Positions 34,909 through 44,850 of a DNA stretch of 64,000 bases are shown piece after piece. The stretch is taken from contig JAJQJQ010000019.1 in NCBI GenBank assembly GCA_028622995.1, positions 2,728,001-2,792,000 on the forward strand, in the 5' to 3' direction. How positions within the stretch are numbered: the stretch's first letter is position 1; every line of letters begins with the position of its first letter. The stretch is from Panagrolaimus kolymaensis (lineage: Eukaryota > Nematoda > Chromadorea > Rhabditida > Panagrolaimidae). Below the pieces are notes generated by a model. The model did not search any database and had not been told where the DNA came from. It saw only the letters and a program-made list of their open reading frames with translations. The position numbers and the translations under genes are program-made.

Positions 34909-35269
34909 GTTGTCTCTTCTTAAGTTTCTTGTTTGTTTTTTGTTTGTTTTTAACTTTTTTATATTGTTAGATTATATTTTTTAAGTTTTTATTATTGTTT
35001 TTTTTATAATTACGTAAGTATTTATTGAATAAAAGTTTGTTAAAAATTGCTTTCTCGGAGTTGTCATTGATGTCTAAAGATATTTTAACGCGGACTAAAG
35101 AGTACTAACGACAGTTTTTTCATGGATTCAATTAGGCGTTTACCATAGCAGCTGTGTTGTGATTGAGATTTAACGCTATAAGCAGGATACCATGCTAACT
35201 ACCTACAATCATAATAGTGCTAACATCAGGAGCTTTTATAACAAAAATTAATAAAAGTAAAAATGGACA
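34909..35269. other. Intergenic, convergent 3' ends
   Basis: About 360 bp between the CPEB stop and the stop of the minus-strand gene at 35270. An AATAAA lies at about 35028. Nothing else is recognised. Confidence 0.5.
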
Positions 35270-36278
35270 TTATAAATAGCCGTTTCGTTTAATAAAAAAT
35301 CCTGTAGAAATTGATACATCAACCCCATCACATTGAGTTACAGGAGGGCAATATGAATTGTCTAATGTTGCCAAATTAATCGCCCATTCAGTAAAGCTTC
35401 GAAGCAGAGTTTTATAGTTTTCTGAGATATCATTGGGAAAACGTAAAAAAAAGGCTATTTTCTTTTTTTCCTAAAAAATATAAATACATAATATTTTTTT
35501 GGTTCCTTTTTTTTTAATGTTTGAAAAGCTTTCAATCACAATTTTTTCGGAACTCACCTTCATAAAGTCTGAGAAACTAACAAAATCAAATTCCTCAGAA
35601 ATTGGATCAAGGAAAAAGTGTTGGATATTATGGAAATATGTATTTTCAATAAGAACTTTTACAGTATTAGATGAAACAATCGATTGATTTAGGCCAAAAC
35701 TTAATTAATTAATTATTATTTATTTATTAGAAATATTTGGATCTATCATCAACTTACTTTGTAAAATGTTTAAGTTTAGGCCAAAGTTCAATTATTTTCT
35801 CGATGCATACAGTTGAACCATTTGAATAATTAATATTCACAGAATAAAACATAATTTCATTAATATTTGGCGAAGCTTTGAACAACAAAAGTTCATTAAA
35901 AGTAAACGTTTGATAGTAGATATGAAGGTTATAAGCTTCAAATCGATAAAACTTTAAAAATAATTTTGGAATATTGACTTCGCCAGTAATAATAAAACGT
36001 GAAGTAACCCAAATTTTGTATGATTGATAAAAAAAAATTTCAACTTGAAATTCTTTCTCTGAAGGTAATCCATCCCATTTGGATTTCGGATTCCAAACCT
36101 TTAAATAATCAAAAATAATCATAGAATTTTTGGAAAAAAAATATTTGCAAGTTTTTAGCAATTTTACATAGCTAATTGAAATTATTGGTTTCTTATTGAT
36201 ATAATAAACAATGCTTGGAGGAAGTGAAAAGTTTTGATGTTTGGGAGAAGCAAAAGCAGCAGCAGCATTAAAGTTCAT
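35270..36278 (-). CDS. Unrecognised nematode protein, possible F-box-like N-terminus
   Basis: Three exons (35758-36278, 35558-35699, 35270-35470) sum to 864 nt, 287 residues, with GT-AG introns in consistent phase. The N-terminal LPPSIVYYINKKPIISISYVKLLKTCKYFFSKN stretch has the LP.....I......S....L...CK pattern of an F-box-like motif. The remainder alternates hydrophobic strands and polar residues (FQVEIFFYQSYKIWV, IPKLFLKFYRFEAYNL, ELWPKLKHFTK), as in substrate-recognition regions of nematode F-box relatives. The end is FFIKRNGYL. I cannot name a family with certainty. If the F-box reading is right, it would be a substrate adaptor of an SCF ubiquitin ligase, consistent with the BATH adaptor genes nearby. 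Confidence 0.6.
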
Positions 36279-36687
36279 AATTATCGGGATGATAGAGCGA
36301 CGACGTCACGAATGGCTGAAAGTTTAAAAAATAAAATAAAAAAGAAAGACAAGGAGGTTGATTTATGAATGAAAAATGCAACCCAATGTGTATGTATGCA
36401 CAATCAACATCAGTCCTTCCTCTTTTTAGCCAAAATGCCATACATAATAAACTAGTTGATCTCAATGCAAAACTGTCTTAAAACCAAAACAAAAACCAAA
36501 CTGGAGAAAAACAATTGAAAAAGTTAATTTCTTGCAAGGCATGATTTGAATAATTCGTTTATAATGTGCCAATATGTAGCTTCGAGGTATTGTGTATTTC
36601 CTCCGATAATTATAAAAAGATGTTATAGCATAAAGAATTCAATATTATTCAAAAATAAGCAATTGTTTATTAAAAAACTACACAAAT
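36279..36687. other. Intergenic, no feature recognised
   Basis: About 410 bp between the unrecognised minus-strand gene and the stop of the first DIF-1-like carrier. AT-rich; short open frames only. Confidence 0.5.
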
Positions 36688-37670
36688 TTACTTTTTGAAA
36701 ACACGAATAAGATCTAAAGTTACTTCACAACCTAAGAAGCATGCAGCATTGGCAGGAAAAGCGCGTAACATCACAGGAGCAAAACCACGAACAAATCCTT
36801 TAGGTCCTTCATGTTTCAATATTTCTTGAACGACACTTCGAATTCCATTTGGATATTTACCTTTTGGAGCGGTTTGAAGACGAGATTTAATGACATCAGC
36901 GGGAATACAAACAGACCATGAAATAACACCAGCAAAGCCACCAGCGAAAAAAGATGCAATTGGAGATAATGCTGTATCACTTTTGTTTTTGGAGAATTGA
37001 TCTTTAAGATATTCATAAACAGAAAGATAAACACCAAATGAAAAAACATCTGAAAGATGAAGAGAAAGATTAAACAAAATGAATTTGATGGAAGCTCTAA
37101 CCTCTCAACAATGTGGCTCCCATTCCACGATAAAGGTTTCGAATTCCGCCTTCTTTGTATATCTTTTTTGCCGCATCCAATGGACCATCATACTTTTTCA
37201 TGTTATCATTTGATTGAATTTGAAGGATGCATTTGATTCGTTCACCAGGCACAACGATGATACTTGTAAAGATGCCAGCGAAAGCACCAGCATTGAAATT
37301 TTGAAAAGCCGAAAGTTTTTGATTTGGATGAGTTTGTTGAAGCCATCGACCAACAGCACAACCACCAAAGAAGATTGCAAAAAGTGGAGCTGAACCAACC
37401 AAAGGTGTTACCATTCCTTTATATAATGCCTAAAAATGGAAAGTGTTAAAAGCAAAAAAGACAAAATTAACTTACACGAAATCCTTCATTTTTGATAGTT
37501 TTTTTTACACAATCCAAAGCACCAGTGTACATTGGTTCAGCACCAGGAAGAGGTTTAGGCATAGTTTGAAGTCGAACTTTCACGGTATCAAAAGGATGAC
37601 CAGTTGCGATACAGCATGCTCCACCAACTCCACCAGCAACGAAGTTTTCAACAAAATTGGTTTTTGACAT
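36688..37670 (-). CDS. dif-1: Mitochondrial carrier, DIF-1/carnitine-acylcarnitine type, copy 1
   Basis: Three exons (37476-37670, 37102-37429, 36688-37049) give 294 residues. It is a six-helix inner-membrane carrier with three repeats. Signature P-X-[D/E]-X2-[K/R] motifs are [11 protein letters not shown] (repeat 1), [11 protein letters not shown] (repeat 2) and [11 protein letters not shown] (repeat 3), with the following EGFR and [10 protein letters not shown] type segments. Similarity is closest to nematode DIF-1 and SLC25A20, which exchange carnitine and acylcarnitine for fatty-acid oxidation. Start: an in-frame ATG lies 147 bases upstream, but a CTTCTTCAG acceptor lies between, so the ATG at 37670 matching the paralogues is chosen. 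It is the outlying member of a four-copy minus-strand family; the other three are at 41.8-45.8 kb with the same two intron positions and phases. Confidence 0.92.
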
Positions 37671-37941
37671 GATTTTCTGTTTGAACACTTTGAAATTTGC
37701 AGCACTCTTTAAAAAATGAACAAATGTTTGAAACTGAAGAAGTAAAAAAAGTGAGAACGATAACAAAAAAAGAATGAGCAACACGAAGAAAAAATATGCT
37801 AATTTATTTTCTTGCATTTCGCAAGCTGAAAAAGAGAAGTTGATTGGAAAAATTTTTGATTCACAAACTTTTCAGAGACCTAGTTTTAGAGTAAAAAGAA
37901 GGTTGTAAATTTTGTCCATACTCGAACAAATTTAGTATGTA

Positions 37942-38229
37942 AGGTTCTTCACTACCTTATCAACTTGTTCCCCTCGTAGTCAAACAACATTAGGACAAGT
38001 GTGGGATTGTGCTTCTTCACAAGCTGATGATCAACGATCCTGTTGTTGCAAAATTAAAGGCGTCTTTCAACCCGCATGTATGGCCATATTGTGAAACATT
38101 CAATGGTGTCCCAAGTGATTTACCTCAAATATCTTGTTTGCTTGCTTACGAGATTTTGATAAAATCCGTGATTGCTTCCAATATTATTTTGAAGATCATC
38201 CAAATATTTCTGTGAACAGCGAGCAATAA
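37942..38229 (+). pseudogene. Decayed cysteine-rich fragment, possibly DB-module-like
   Basis: One frame reads as protein-like sequence with two in-frame TGA codons (38092 and 38116). The first part has a Trp-Asp-Cys, then Cys-Cys-Cys...Gly-Val-Phe...Cys spacing reminiscent of nematode DB-module proteins; the second has two further cysteines near RDFDKIRDCFQYYFED. The upstream frame ends in a stop before 37936 with no start. It looks like a remnant of a secreted cysteine-rich protein gene between the first DIF-1-like copy and the BATH pair. Family assignment is weak. Confidence 0.35.
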
Positions 38230-38430
38230 TGCTATTGAACAACGATAAAAGGCAAGCAGCTAGACTTTTAAAAAACAGCTCATTTCAACAACAACCCCCA
38301 AAATTCTCAGAATCAGACATTTATTGTGTAAATCATAATCATACATATATACATAAGTTATTAGAAAGTAAAATCCAGACAAATGAGTTTTAGGAAATGT
38401 TATTATCAGAAAGTAAAGTTCATGCAATCA

Positions 38431-39580
38431 TCAGTTTTTAGCGACATTGTAATAAGAATATTGAAAGACTTTCAAAGCAATAACTTCATCAAGATAATCA
38501 AAATCAGTGACAGTTTGATCCATTTTAAGGCAAGAAACTAAGAAAGCAATGCATCGTTCTTGAAGTTGAATTGAGTTTGAGACGACTGAATAATTTGCGA
38601 TTTGACAAACAGAAGCATATGAGATTTCTTCAATTAATGAAACTTCTAAGGAATCCTATAAAATAAACAACAACAATCTATGAAAGTATGCATACAAGAA
38701 TGAATCACTTACTTTGAGATCGAAAATAGCATATTTGTTGAGAAATGGAAGAACATCAAGCTTTTCTTTGAAGGTTAAAGTTGAAATTTTGCGATTATAA
38801 CAAAGTTCAAGAGCAATTTTGACTGTTTCAAGAGAGAATTCAGTGATATCCATTTGGTTGTCGTCGTCGTCGTCAGTTGTTGCTTGATTCATTTTGGCAT
38901 TAAACATTGCATCGAAGAAACGTGAATGAGTTGCAAGGAACGATTTGTGAGCCTAAAAAATCAAAAGAGAAATAAAAAAGTAAAAGTATGTATGTAAACA
39001 AGCTTACTTGGATTTGACTTCCACCAACAAAGAAAATAAAATCTTTATCATTTCGTTTCCATAATTCACTGCAAATATCATTCTTCTCCCATTTGATGGC
39101 TTCATATTCACGTTGAACGCTCAAAGTTCCTTGACATTTGACAATTAATTTTCCATTAACGATATATTTCTTTTTAGTGTCAAATAAATCAGCGGTGTTG
39201 CAACAGAATATTCCCCAACTTCCTGAATGTTTATGTTCATAACTCATTTCGATGATAGATCCAGGAGTTTCAAAGATATATTTATGATCAGCTTTAACTT
39301 TCTGTTCTTTTCCAACTTTGACCATTAAGAATATCCATGCTTGTCCTTGACGTTCTTTTCGACTTCCATTAGGATAAAATGTGAGACAGTATTGTACACC
39401 AGGAATATTAGATGCATCGAAGAGATCAGTTTCCAAATATCCATTTTCTGAATTCTTTAAAGCTTGCAATTTTTCTTCATTGATTTCCCATTTGATTGCG
39501 AAAGGACATAGTAAAGTTGAATGCATAGGTGCAGAATCCATTTTGTGCTTTTTACCAAAGCAAGAAAAGAAATTACTCAT
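38431..39580 (-). CDS. MATH-BTB (BATH) protein, copy A
   Basis: Three exons (39008-39580, 38713-38952, 38431-38655) sum to 1038 nt, 345 residues. A MATH/TRAF-like domain (residues about 20-175, from CPFAIKWEINEEKL to a conserved GTLSV strand) precedes a BTB domain. The BTB part includes AHKSFLATHSRFFDAMFNAKM, the DITEFSLETVKIALELCY helix and FLNKYAIFDLKDSLE; a short BACK-like tail follows. BATH proteins are substrate adaptors for cullin-3 ubiquitin ligases and are strongly expanded in nematodes. It is about as similar to copy B just downstream as expected for an old tandem duplicate: same exon structure, same intron phases, motif STL(L/E)CPFAIKWEI in both. An Asp-rich insertion (DDDDD) sits inside its BTB domain. 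Confidence 0.92.
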
Positions 39581-39952
39581 ATTTGTGTTTGTTACAATAT
39601 TTCTTTCACCAAAAGATATTATAAAGATGAAACAGGAAATTCAAAATGAAGAAAAAGCAGCTGCTTGATGGAACGATGAATGAATGGAATGAATCGACCA
39701 ACAACTGAAGAAAAGAGAAAATGAATTGAAGAAGATTATGCATCAAAATTTGCATAACGTGACAATGTTGTGGGAAAGATATTTTTTTTCGCTTTAGAAA
39801 GTGTTGTTGTTTGTATCTTCTGCTAACTTTTTTATTCGGCTCGAATCTTTCTTTAAATAAGCAACAACAAAAACTTTTATTATTAAATTAAATCACAAAA
39901 CAAAATAAATAAAGAGATACATAAAAAGTTAAAATAAAGGAACTAATGTAAA
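39581..39952. other. Intergenic between the BATH genes
   Basis: About 370 bp containing the leader of BATH copy A and the 3' flank of copy B. No other feature is seen. Confidence 0.5.
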
Positions 39953-41146
39953 TCAATTTTTACTGATATAATGAAAGTGATTTTTAAGAACATTGTGAGC
40001 AAATTCTTTATCAAGTTGTTCAAAATCAGCTATAGTTCTTCGATTCATTCTAATTGAAGCTACCATATAATCATGACATCGTTTTTGAAGATTGGTAGAG
40101 CTTATAAGAAGTGAGAAAGTTGCGATTTCACATACAGAACTTAAAGAAATGTCTTCAGCCAATGAACGTTCCAATGAATCCTAAAAACTTTTCATATTTT
40201 ATAATAAGGAAATATATAAGAGTGACTTACTTTGAGATCAACGATATCATATTTATCAAAGAATTGAAGAAGAGCCATTTTTTCTTTCATATTCAAAGTT
40301 GAAATTTTTCGATCATATAAAAGATGGATGGCAGCTTCAACAGTTTCATAAGAAAAATCGATGATTTCCATTTGATTTTCGATTGATTCCTTCATTTTGG
40401 CGCTAAACATTGCATCAAAAACGGGTGATCGAGCAGTGAGAACATTTTTATGGACCTGAAAATTCATTCTTCGGTTATTAGCGTGTTAAAAAAGGGAAGG
40501 AAAATAAACTAACTTGAATGATTTTTCCATCGACAACAATAGTAAAATCTTTAGCATTTCCATTCCATAAATTACCAAAGAAGCTTTCTTTTTGCCATTT
40601 TTTATTTGATTCTTTTGCTGATTCAACCATTCTTTCAACGCATAAAGTTCCTTCACATTTGATGGTAAGTTTTCTATTAACAATGAATCGAGAACCATTA
40701 ATTAGATCATTCGTGGTGCAACATTTTTCTCCCCGTCCAATTGACTCAGCATATACAAAATTTACCACATCATTATATCCAGCTGATTCAATTGATAATT
40801 CAAACAAAGCTTTAATTTTTGATTCTTTTCCAACTTTAAGCATTAAGAAAATCCATGTTTCTCCACGGCGATGTTCTCCTTCACCATTAGGACAAATTTT
40901 AAGATAATATTTAACACCAGGTATATTAGAAGCATCGAAGATTTCGGTATTCAAGTATCCATCATTTGAATATCTTAATGCAGCCAATTTGTGTTCATCT
41001 ATTTCCCATTTGATTGCAAAAGGACATTCCAATGTTGATCGATTCATATAATGTAACAACAGCTTGATGATTACATACAAACTTATGCATCCAATGAAAC
41101 ATAAAAGCAAAAATAATATGAAATCCATTTGAAGAACAACAACCAT
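39953..41146 (-). CDS. MATH-BTB (BATH) protein, copy B, with N-terminal membrane segment
   Basis: Three exons (40514-41146, 40231-40455, 39953-40180) sum to 1086 nt, 361 residues. It has the same MATH (CPFAIKWEIDEHKL onward) and BTB (VHKNVLTARSPVFDAMFSAKM) layout and intron phases as copy A. Before the MATH domain it carries a strongly hydrophobic stretch (MDFILFLLLCFIGCISLYVIIKLLL in two pieces around residues 7-31) that could be a signal anchor. Start choice is open: ATG at 41146, 41128 or 41047; the last would remove the hydrophobic stretch and match copy A. If the longer form is made, the protein would be membrane-anchored, unusual for a cullin-3 adaptor. Confidence 0.88.
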
Positions 41147-41780
41147 TCGACGAAATGAAATTTGAGCGAAATGAAGCGATTGTGATGAAAAAAAAATTAA
41201 AAGAGACACATAAAAGAAAAATTTGCATGAAACTATTTTTTTTGGGAACCTAAATTTTTATTGGCAGATTATGGTTTTGAAACTTGTTGTTTTTGTCTTT
41301 AAAAGTTTTTATAATTAAAGCAACATGGCGGCGAAGAATAGCAGTAACGAAATTACAAGGCAATGGATTGCATTTCCCATCTTTGACACAATAATGTGCA
41401 AGCCACTTGGTGGGTGGTGGATGTATGTACATATTCAACTTTAATTGACAATGATTTTCTAACATACTTTTGTTTCTAACCGTAGTAAAGGGAAATTATA
41501 AAACTAAAAGAAAAGTTCCAATGAAAAGCTGCTTATCTTCTGTTTATTCATTTTTCCATATTTCTGAACATCGATGACTGCTGTAAACGGTGGAATGGCA
41601 TGACAAAGTCTAAATTAAATGAAACTGAAAGCAAAGCAATCGAACCTGATAAAATTATGGAGCTTCTGTTGAAATTCCAACCATTAGCTTTGTAAGTGTT
41701 TAATACCATTACAGATTATTCTTTACATGTTTATTTACACAAAACATACATACATTTATTGAATAAATATCGTTTAAAAG
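41147..41780. other. Intergenic between BATH copy B and DIF-1-like copy 2
   Basis: About 630 bp. A 71-codon minus-strand open frame (41250-41465) has a fairly balanced composition, but no splice partner, signal peptide or known domain; I do not call it a gene. The remainder is AT-rich. Confidence 0.45.
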
Positions 41781-42777
41781 TTACTTCTTAAAAATACGAA
41801 AAATATCTAACGTTAATTCAATACCAAGAAAACATGCAGCATTCGCTGGAAAAGCTCTTAACATTACAGGAACAAAACCACTGAAGAAACCACGAAATCC
41901 TTCATATTTCAATATTTGTTTGACAACACTTCTCATACCATTTTTGTATTTGCCTTCATGAGATATTTGTAGACGAGATTTAATGACATCTGCTGGAATA
42001 CATACAGACCATGAAGCTAATCCAGCACAACCACCTGAGAATAAAGCTGCCATTGGAGATATCGTTGAGGTGTTATTTTTCTCGGCAAAGTAATTTTTGA
42101 GGTATTCATAAACAGATATGTAAACTCCAGAGGATGGAATATCTAAAAGTATCGAGTATGAGAAAAATAAGTGTAAGAAAAAGGTTTACCTCTTAGCAAC
42201 GTAGCTCCTGTTCCACGATAAATGTTTCGAATTCCACCTTCTTTGTACAGTTTTTTCAAAATATTCCATGGTCCATCATTTGAATTTCCCTTTGATTGAA
42301 CTTGAAGGATGCATTTGATATGTTCACTTGGCACTACGATAATACATGAAACAATTCCAGCAAAAGCACCAGCATTAAAATTTTGAATAAGTGTAAGTTT
42401 TTCGTCATGATGAGTTTGTTGAAGCCATCGACCAACACCAACTCCACCGAAGAATATTGCAAAAAGTGGTATTGAACTTAAAAGAGGTGATTCCATTCCT
42501 TTGTATAAAGCCTAAAATAATATTAGTTAAAGATAGTTTAAAGCAAGCAAATCAATCAAGAAAGGAAGAAAAAACTTACACAAAATCCTTCATTTTTTAC
42601 AGTTTTTTTGAGACAATCCAAAGCACCAGTATATGTTTGTCCATTTCCATAAGATGAATTTGACATAGTTTGTAGTCGAACTTTAATAGTATCCAATGGA
42701 TGTCCACTTGCAATTGTACATACTCCACCAACTCCACCAGCAATAAAATCTTCGATAAAGGTTGTGTTGGATGACAT
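41781..42777 (-). CDS. Mitochondrial carrier, DIF-1-like copy 2
   Basis: Three exons (42580-42777, 42190-42511, 41781-42142) give 293 residues. Carrier motifs are [22 protein letters not shown] and [11 protein letters not shown]; the second has His for the usual Arg/Gly pair around ERIK, a possible change in the substrate-contact or salt-bridge region. Intron positions and phases equal those of copy 1 (phase 0 after NEGF-C, phase 1 after TLLRG). Repeat 2 is shortened by a few residues ([16 protein letters not shown] instead of [18 protein letters not shown]). The frame is intact, so a working but diverged carrier is likely. Confidence 0.9.
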
Positions 42778-43342
42778 GATTTACCTTTCAACAACAATAC
42801 TGAATTTTCTTCAGCCTTCAAATGAAACTTTTTTCCGATGGAAGAAAAAAAGAAAGTATGCTAATTTTTGTGTTTACAAAATGGAAGTGAGAAAGAACTT
42901 TATTAATCTAAAATTATCTAAATTCCTTCCTAGTAATTTTGATTGAAATCGGTCACCTGGAAATCTTCCATGGGAAAATACAATAAAAATGAAAAAATTA
43001 GCATAAAAAAATGAATGAATGCGTAAGAAATGAAGTTTGCTTTTCATTGCATAAAAATGAAGTGGTGATGAGCGGCGGTTAATTATTAGTTATTACAAAA
43101 AAATACTAAAGGATCAAAATATAACAAAGGATCTAAATATGCCCGAAGGATCCAAAGATCCATTTGCCAATGAAATTTGCATATAAATGAAGTTTATAAA
43201 AATGGAAAATTTTGCATAATAATAAATGAAAGCGCAAAACAAAAAGCTTGCTTTGTCATTGCAATGAAAGTGAAGCTTGATGAGTGGCAGTTAATTTTGA
43301 TACCCAAATATGCCAAATGATTTGCATAAAATAACTTTCATG

Positions 43343-43359
43343 GCCGACCGAAGGTCGGC
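43343..43359. repeat. Perfect 7-bp GC hairpin
   Basis: GCCGACC-GAA-GGTCGGC is a perfect inverted repeat with a 3-base loop, in otherwise AT-rich DNA. A second hairpin of the same design lies 338 bp downstream. Confidence 0.7.
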
Positions 43360-43400
43360 GCTGCGATATATCATATATGAACAATGATTTTAATTTTATT

Positions 43401-43631
43401 AGAAAGGATGAAGTTGATTTTATTATTGAGGTGTTTTAAAGCATTTGTGGAGAAGGACAGGGGATTCAATATTTAGAAACTAAAAGGAATGGTGAAGTAT
43501 GAGGATTATATATGGATGGGGTAATAAAATTAGTTGAACGCATAGAAAAGATTCCTTACTATGAGAAGGATCCATGCCATAAGATTTCAAATAATCATAA
43601 AGTAAAAAAAAATTGCGCAAATTTCAATTGA
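43401..43631 (+). pseudogene. Decayed reading frame of unknown origin
   Basis: A single frame reads protein-like over 76 codons, starting RKDEVDFIIEVF and including GIQYLETKRNGEV, IKLVERIEKIPYYEKDPCH, but with stops at 43437 (TAA) and 43500 (TGA). It begins without an ATG and sits between the two GC hairpins. It may be a relic of a transposon gene or an old host gene; I do not recognise the family. Confidence 0.3.
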
Positions 43632-43680
43632 ATATGAAATATTTTTTTAATAATAAAATGTTTAGAAAAAAATAGAGATC

Positions 43681-43697
43681 GCGGCGCGGAGCGCCGC
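43681..43697. repeat. Perfect 7-bp GC hairpin
   Basis: GCGGCGC-GGA-GCGCCGC is a perfect inverted repeat with a 3-base loop, just past the 3' end of DIF-1-like copy 3. Its position could suit a transcription terminator-like or transposon-end role, but this is speculative. Confidence 0.65.
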
Positions 43698-43714
43698 TTC
43701 TTGCCTAGTTATTA

Positions 43715-44694
43715 TTACAAAAGCCTAATTATGTCTAACGTTAATTCTATTCCAAGGAAGCATGCAGCGTTAGCTGGAAAAGCTCGTAACATCACAGGAG
43801 CAAAACCGCGGAAAAATCCTTTTGGTCCTTCTTGCTGCCATATTTCTAGGATGACGCTTCGAATTCCATTCTTATATTTTTCTACAGAAGCCGTTTGAAT
43901 ACGTGATTTAATTACATCAGCTGGAATACAAACAGACCATGAAGCAATACCAGCACAACCACCAGACAATAAAGCAGCTAATGGAGATATCGTTGATTTG
44001 TTACTTTTATCGATGAAGTAATTTTTAAGCAATTCATATACAGAGATAAACATACCAGCTGAAGGAATATCTAAAATTACATATATATGAACAAAATAAC
44101 AAATGATCTTTTTTTACCTCTTATTAACGTAGCTATGGCTCCACGGTAAATGTTACGAATTCCACCTTCTTTGTATAGCTTTTTCAAAACATCCACTGGA
44201 CCACCGTACTTTTTTAGACGTCCATAAGATTGAACTTGAAGTAAACATTTTATTCTTTCTATTGGTATTTAAATAACAGCCGTGCATATTCCAGCAAATG
44301 CACCAGCTTTAAAATTTTGAACAAAAGTAAATTTTTCACCAGGTTCATTGTTTTGAAATTTTCGTCCAAGAGAACAACCACCAAAGTAAATTGCTGAAAC
44401 TGGAGTCATACTAATGAGAGGAGCTACCATTCCTTTGTACAAAGCCTATAAAATGAAAAAAGGAATAGTAAAATTAGTGATGTAAGAAAAAAAACTTGCA
44501 CGAAATCCTTCATTTTTGACTGTTTTTCTAACACAATCCAAAGTTCCAGCATACATTAATCTTCCTCCATAATTTATATTTGACATAGTTTGAAGTCGAA
44601 CTTTCACGGTATCAAAGGGATGTCCTGTTGCAACAGTGCATGCTCCACCAACTCCACCAGCAACAAAGTTTTCAATAAAGTTAGTTCTTGACAT
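43715..44694 (-). pseudogene. DIF-1-like mitochondrial carrier copy 3, nonsense-broken
   Basis: Exons 44500-44694, 44118-44445 and 43715-44070 keep the family's two introns and phases and sum to 879 nt, but codon 44269-44271 (read on the minus strand) is TAA. Copy 4 has AAA (Lys) at the equivalent position, just before the second carrier motif (VPGERIK in copy 4). The stop removes about half the protein. Apart from this point change the frame stays open to the C-terminus, so loss looks recent. The first intron also uses a GC donor (CGT|GCAAGT) where the sister copies use GTAAGT. Carrier motifs 1 ([11 protein letters not shown]) and 3 ([11 protein letters not shown]) are intact. A sequencing error at one base would be an alternative explanation. 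Confidence 0.8.
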
Positions 44695-44850
44695 AAATCC
44701 CCTTTTAAAAACTTTGATGTGAGGAACTAAAAAAAGAAGCAATGTTAGAAATTTGGCAGTTTGAACAATTAAAACGAAGAGCAAAAAGGATTTGAGAATG
44801 AGTACATATTATTTCCAAAAAAAGCTTTGTTAAGTAAAAAATGTTTATTA

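Larger units (their letters stand above)
42778..43714. other. Intergenic with decayed sequence and GC-rich hairpins
   Basis: About 940 bp between copies 2 and 3. It contains a degenerate direct duplication (units at about 43021-43090 and 43231-43300, sharing ATTGCA, AATGAA, GATGAG and GTTAATT in the same order), a decayed reading frame (43401-43631) and two perfect GC-rich hairpins (43343-43359, 43681-43697). No intact gene is seen. Confidence 0.55.

Noticed and set aside
37671..37817. Upstream in-frame ATG giving DIF-1-like copy 1 a hydrophobic leader
   Set aside because: A strong TTCTTCAG acceptor lies between, and paralogues start at the MSKTN/MSRTN position. The leader is probably 5' flank read by chance. 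The same applies to copy 3 at 44784.
41250..41465. 71-codon minus-strand frame between BATH copy B and DIF-1-like copy 2
   Set aside because: Composition is fairly normal, but there is no splice partner, signal peptide, known domain or recognisable start context; left as unsupported.
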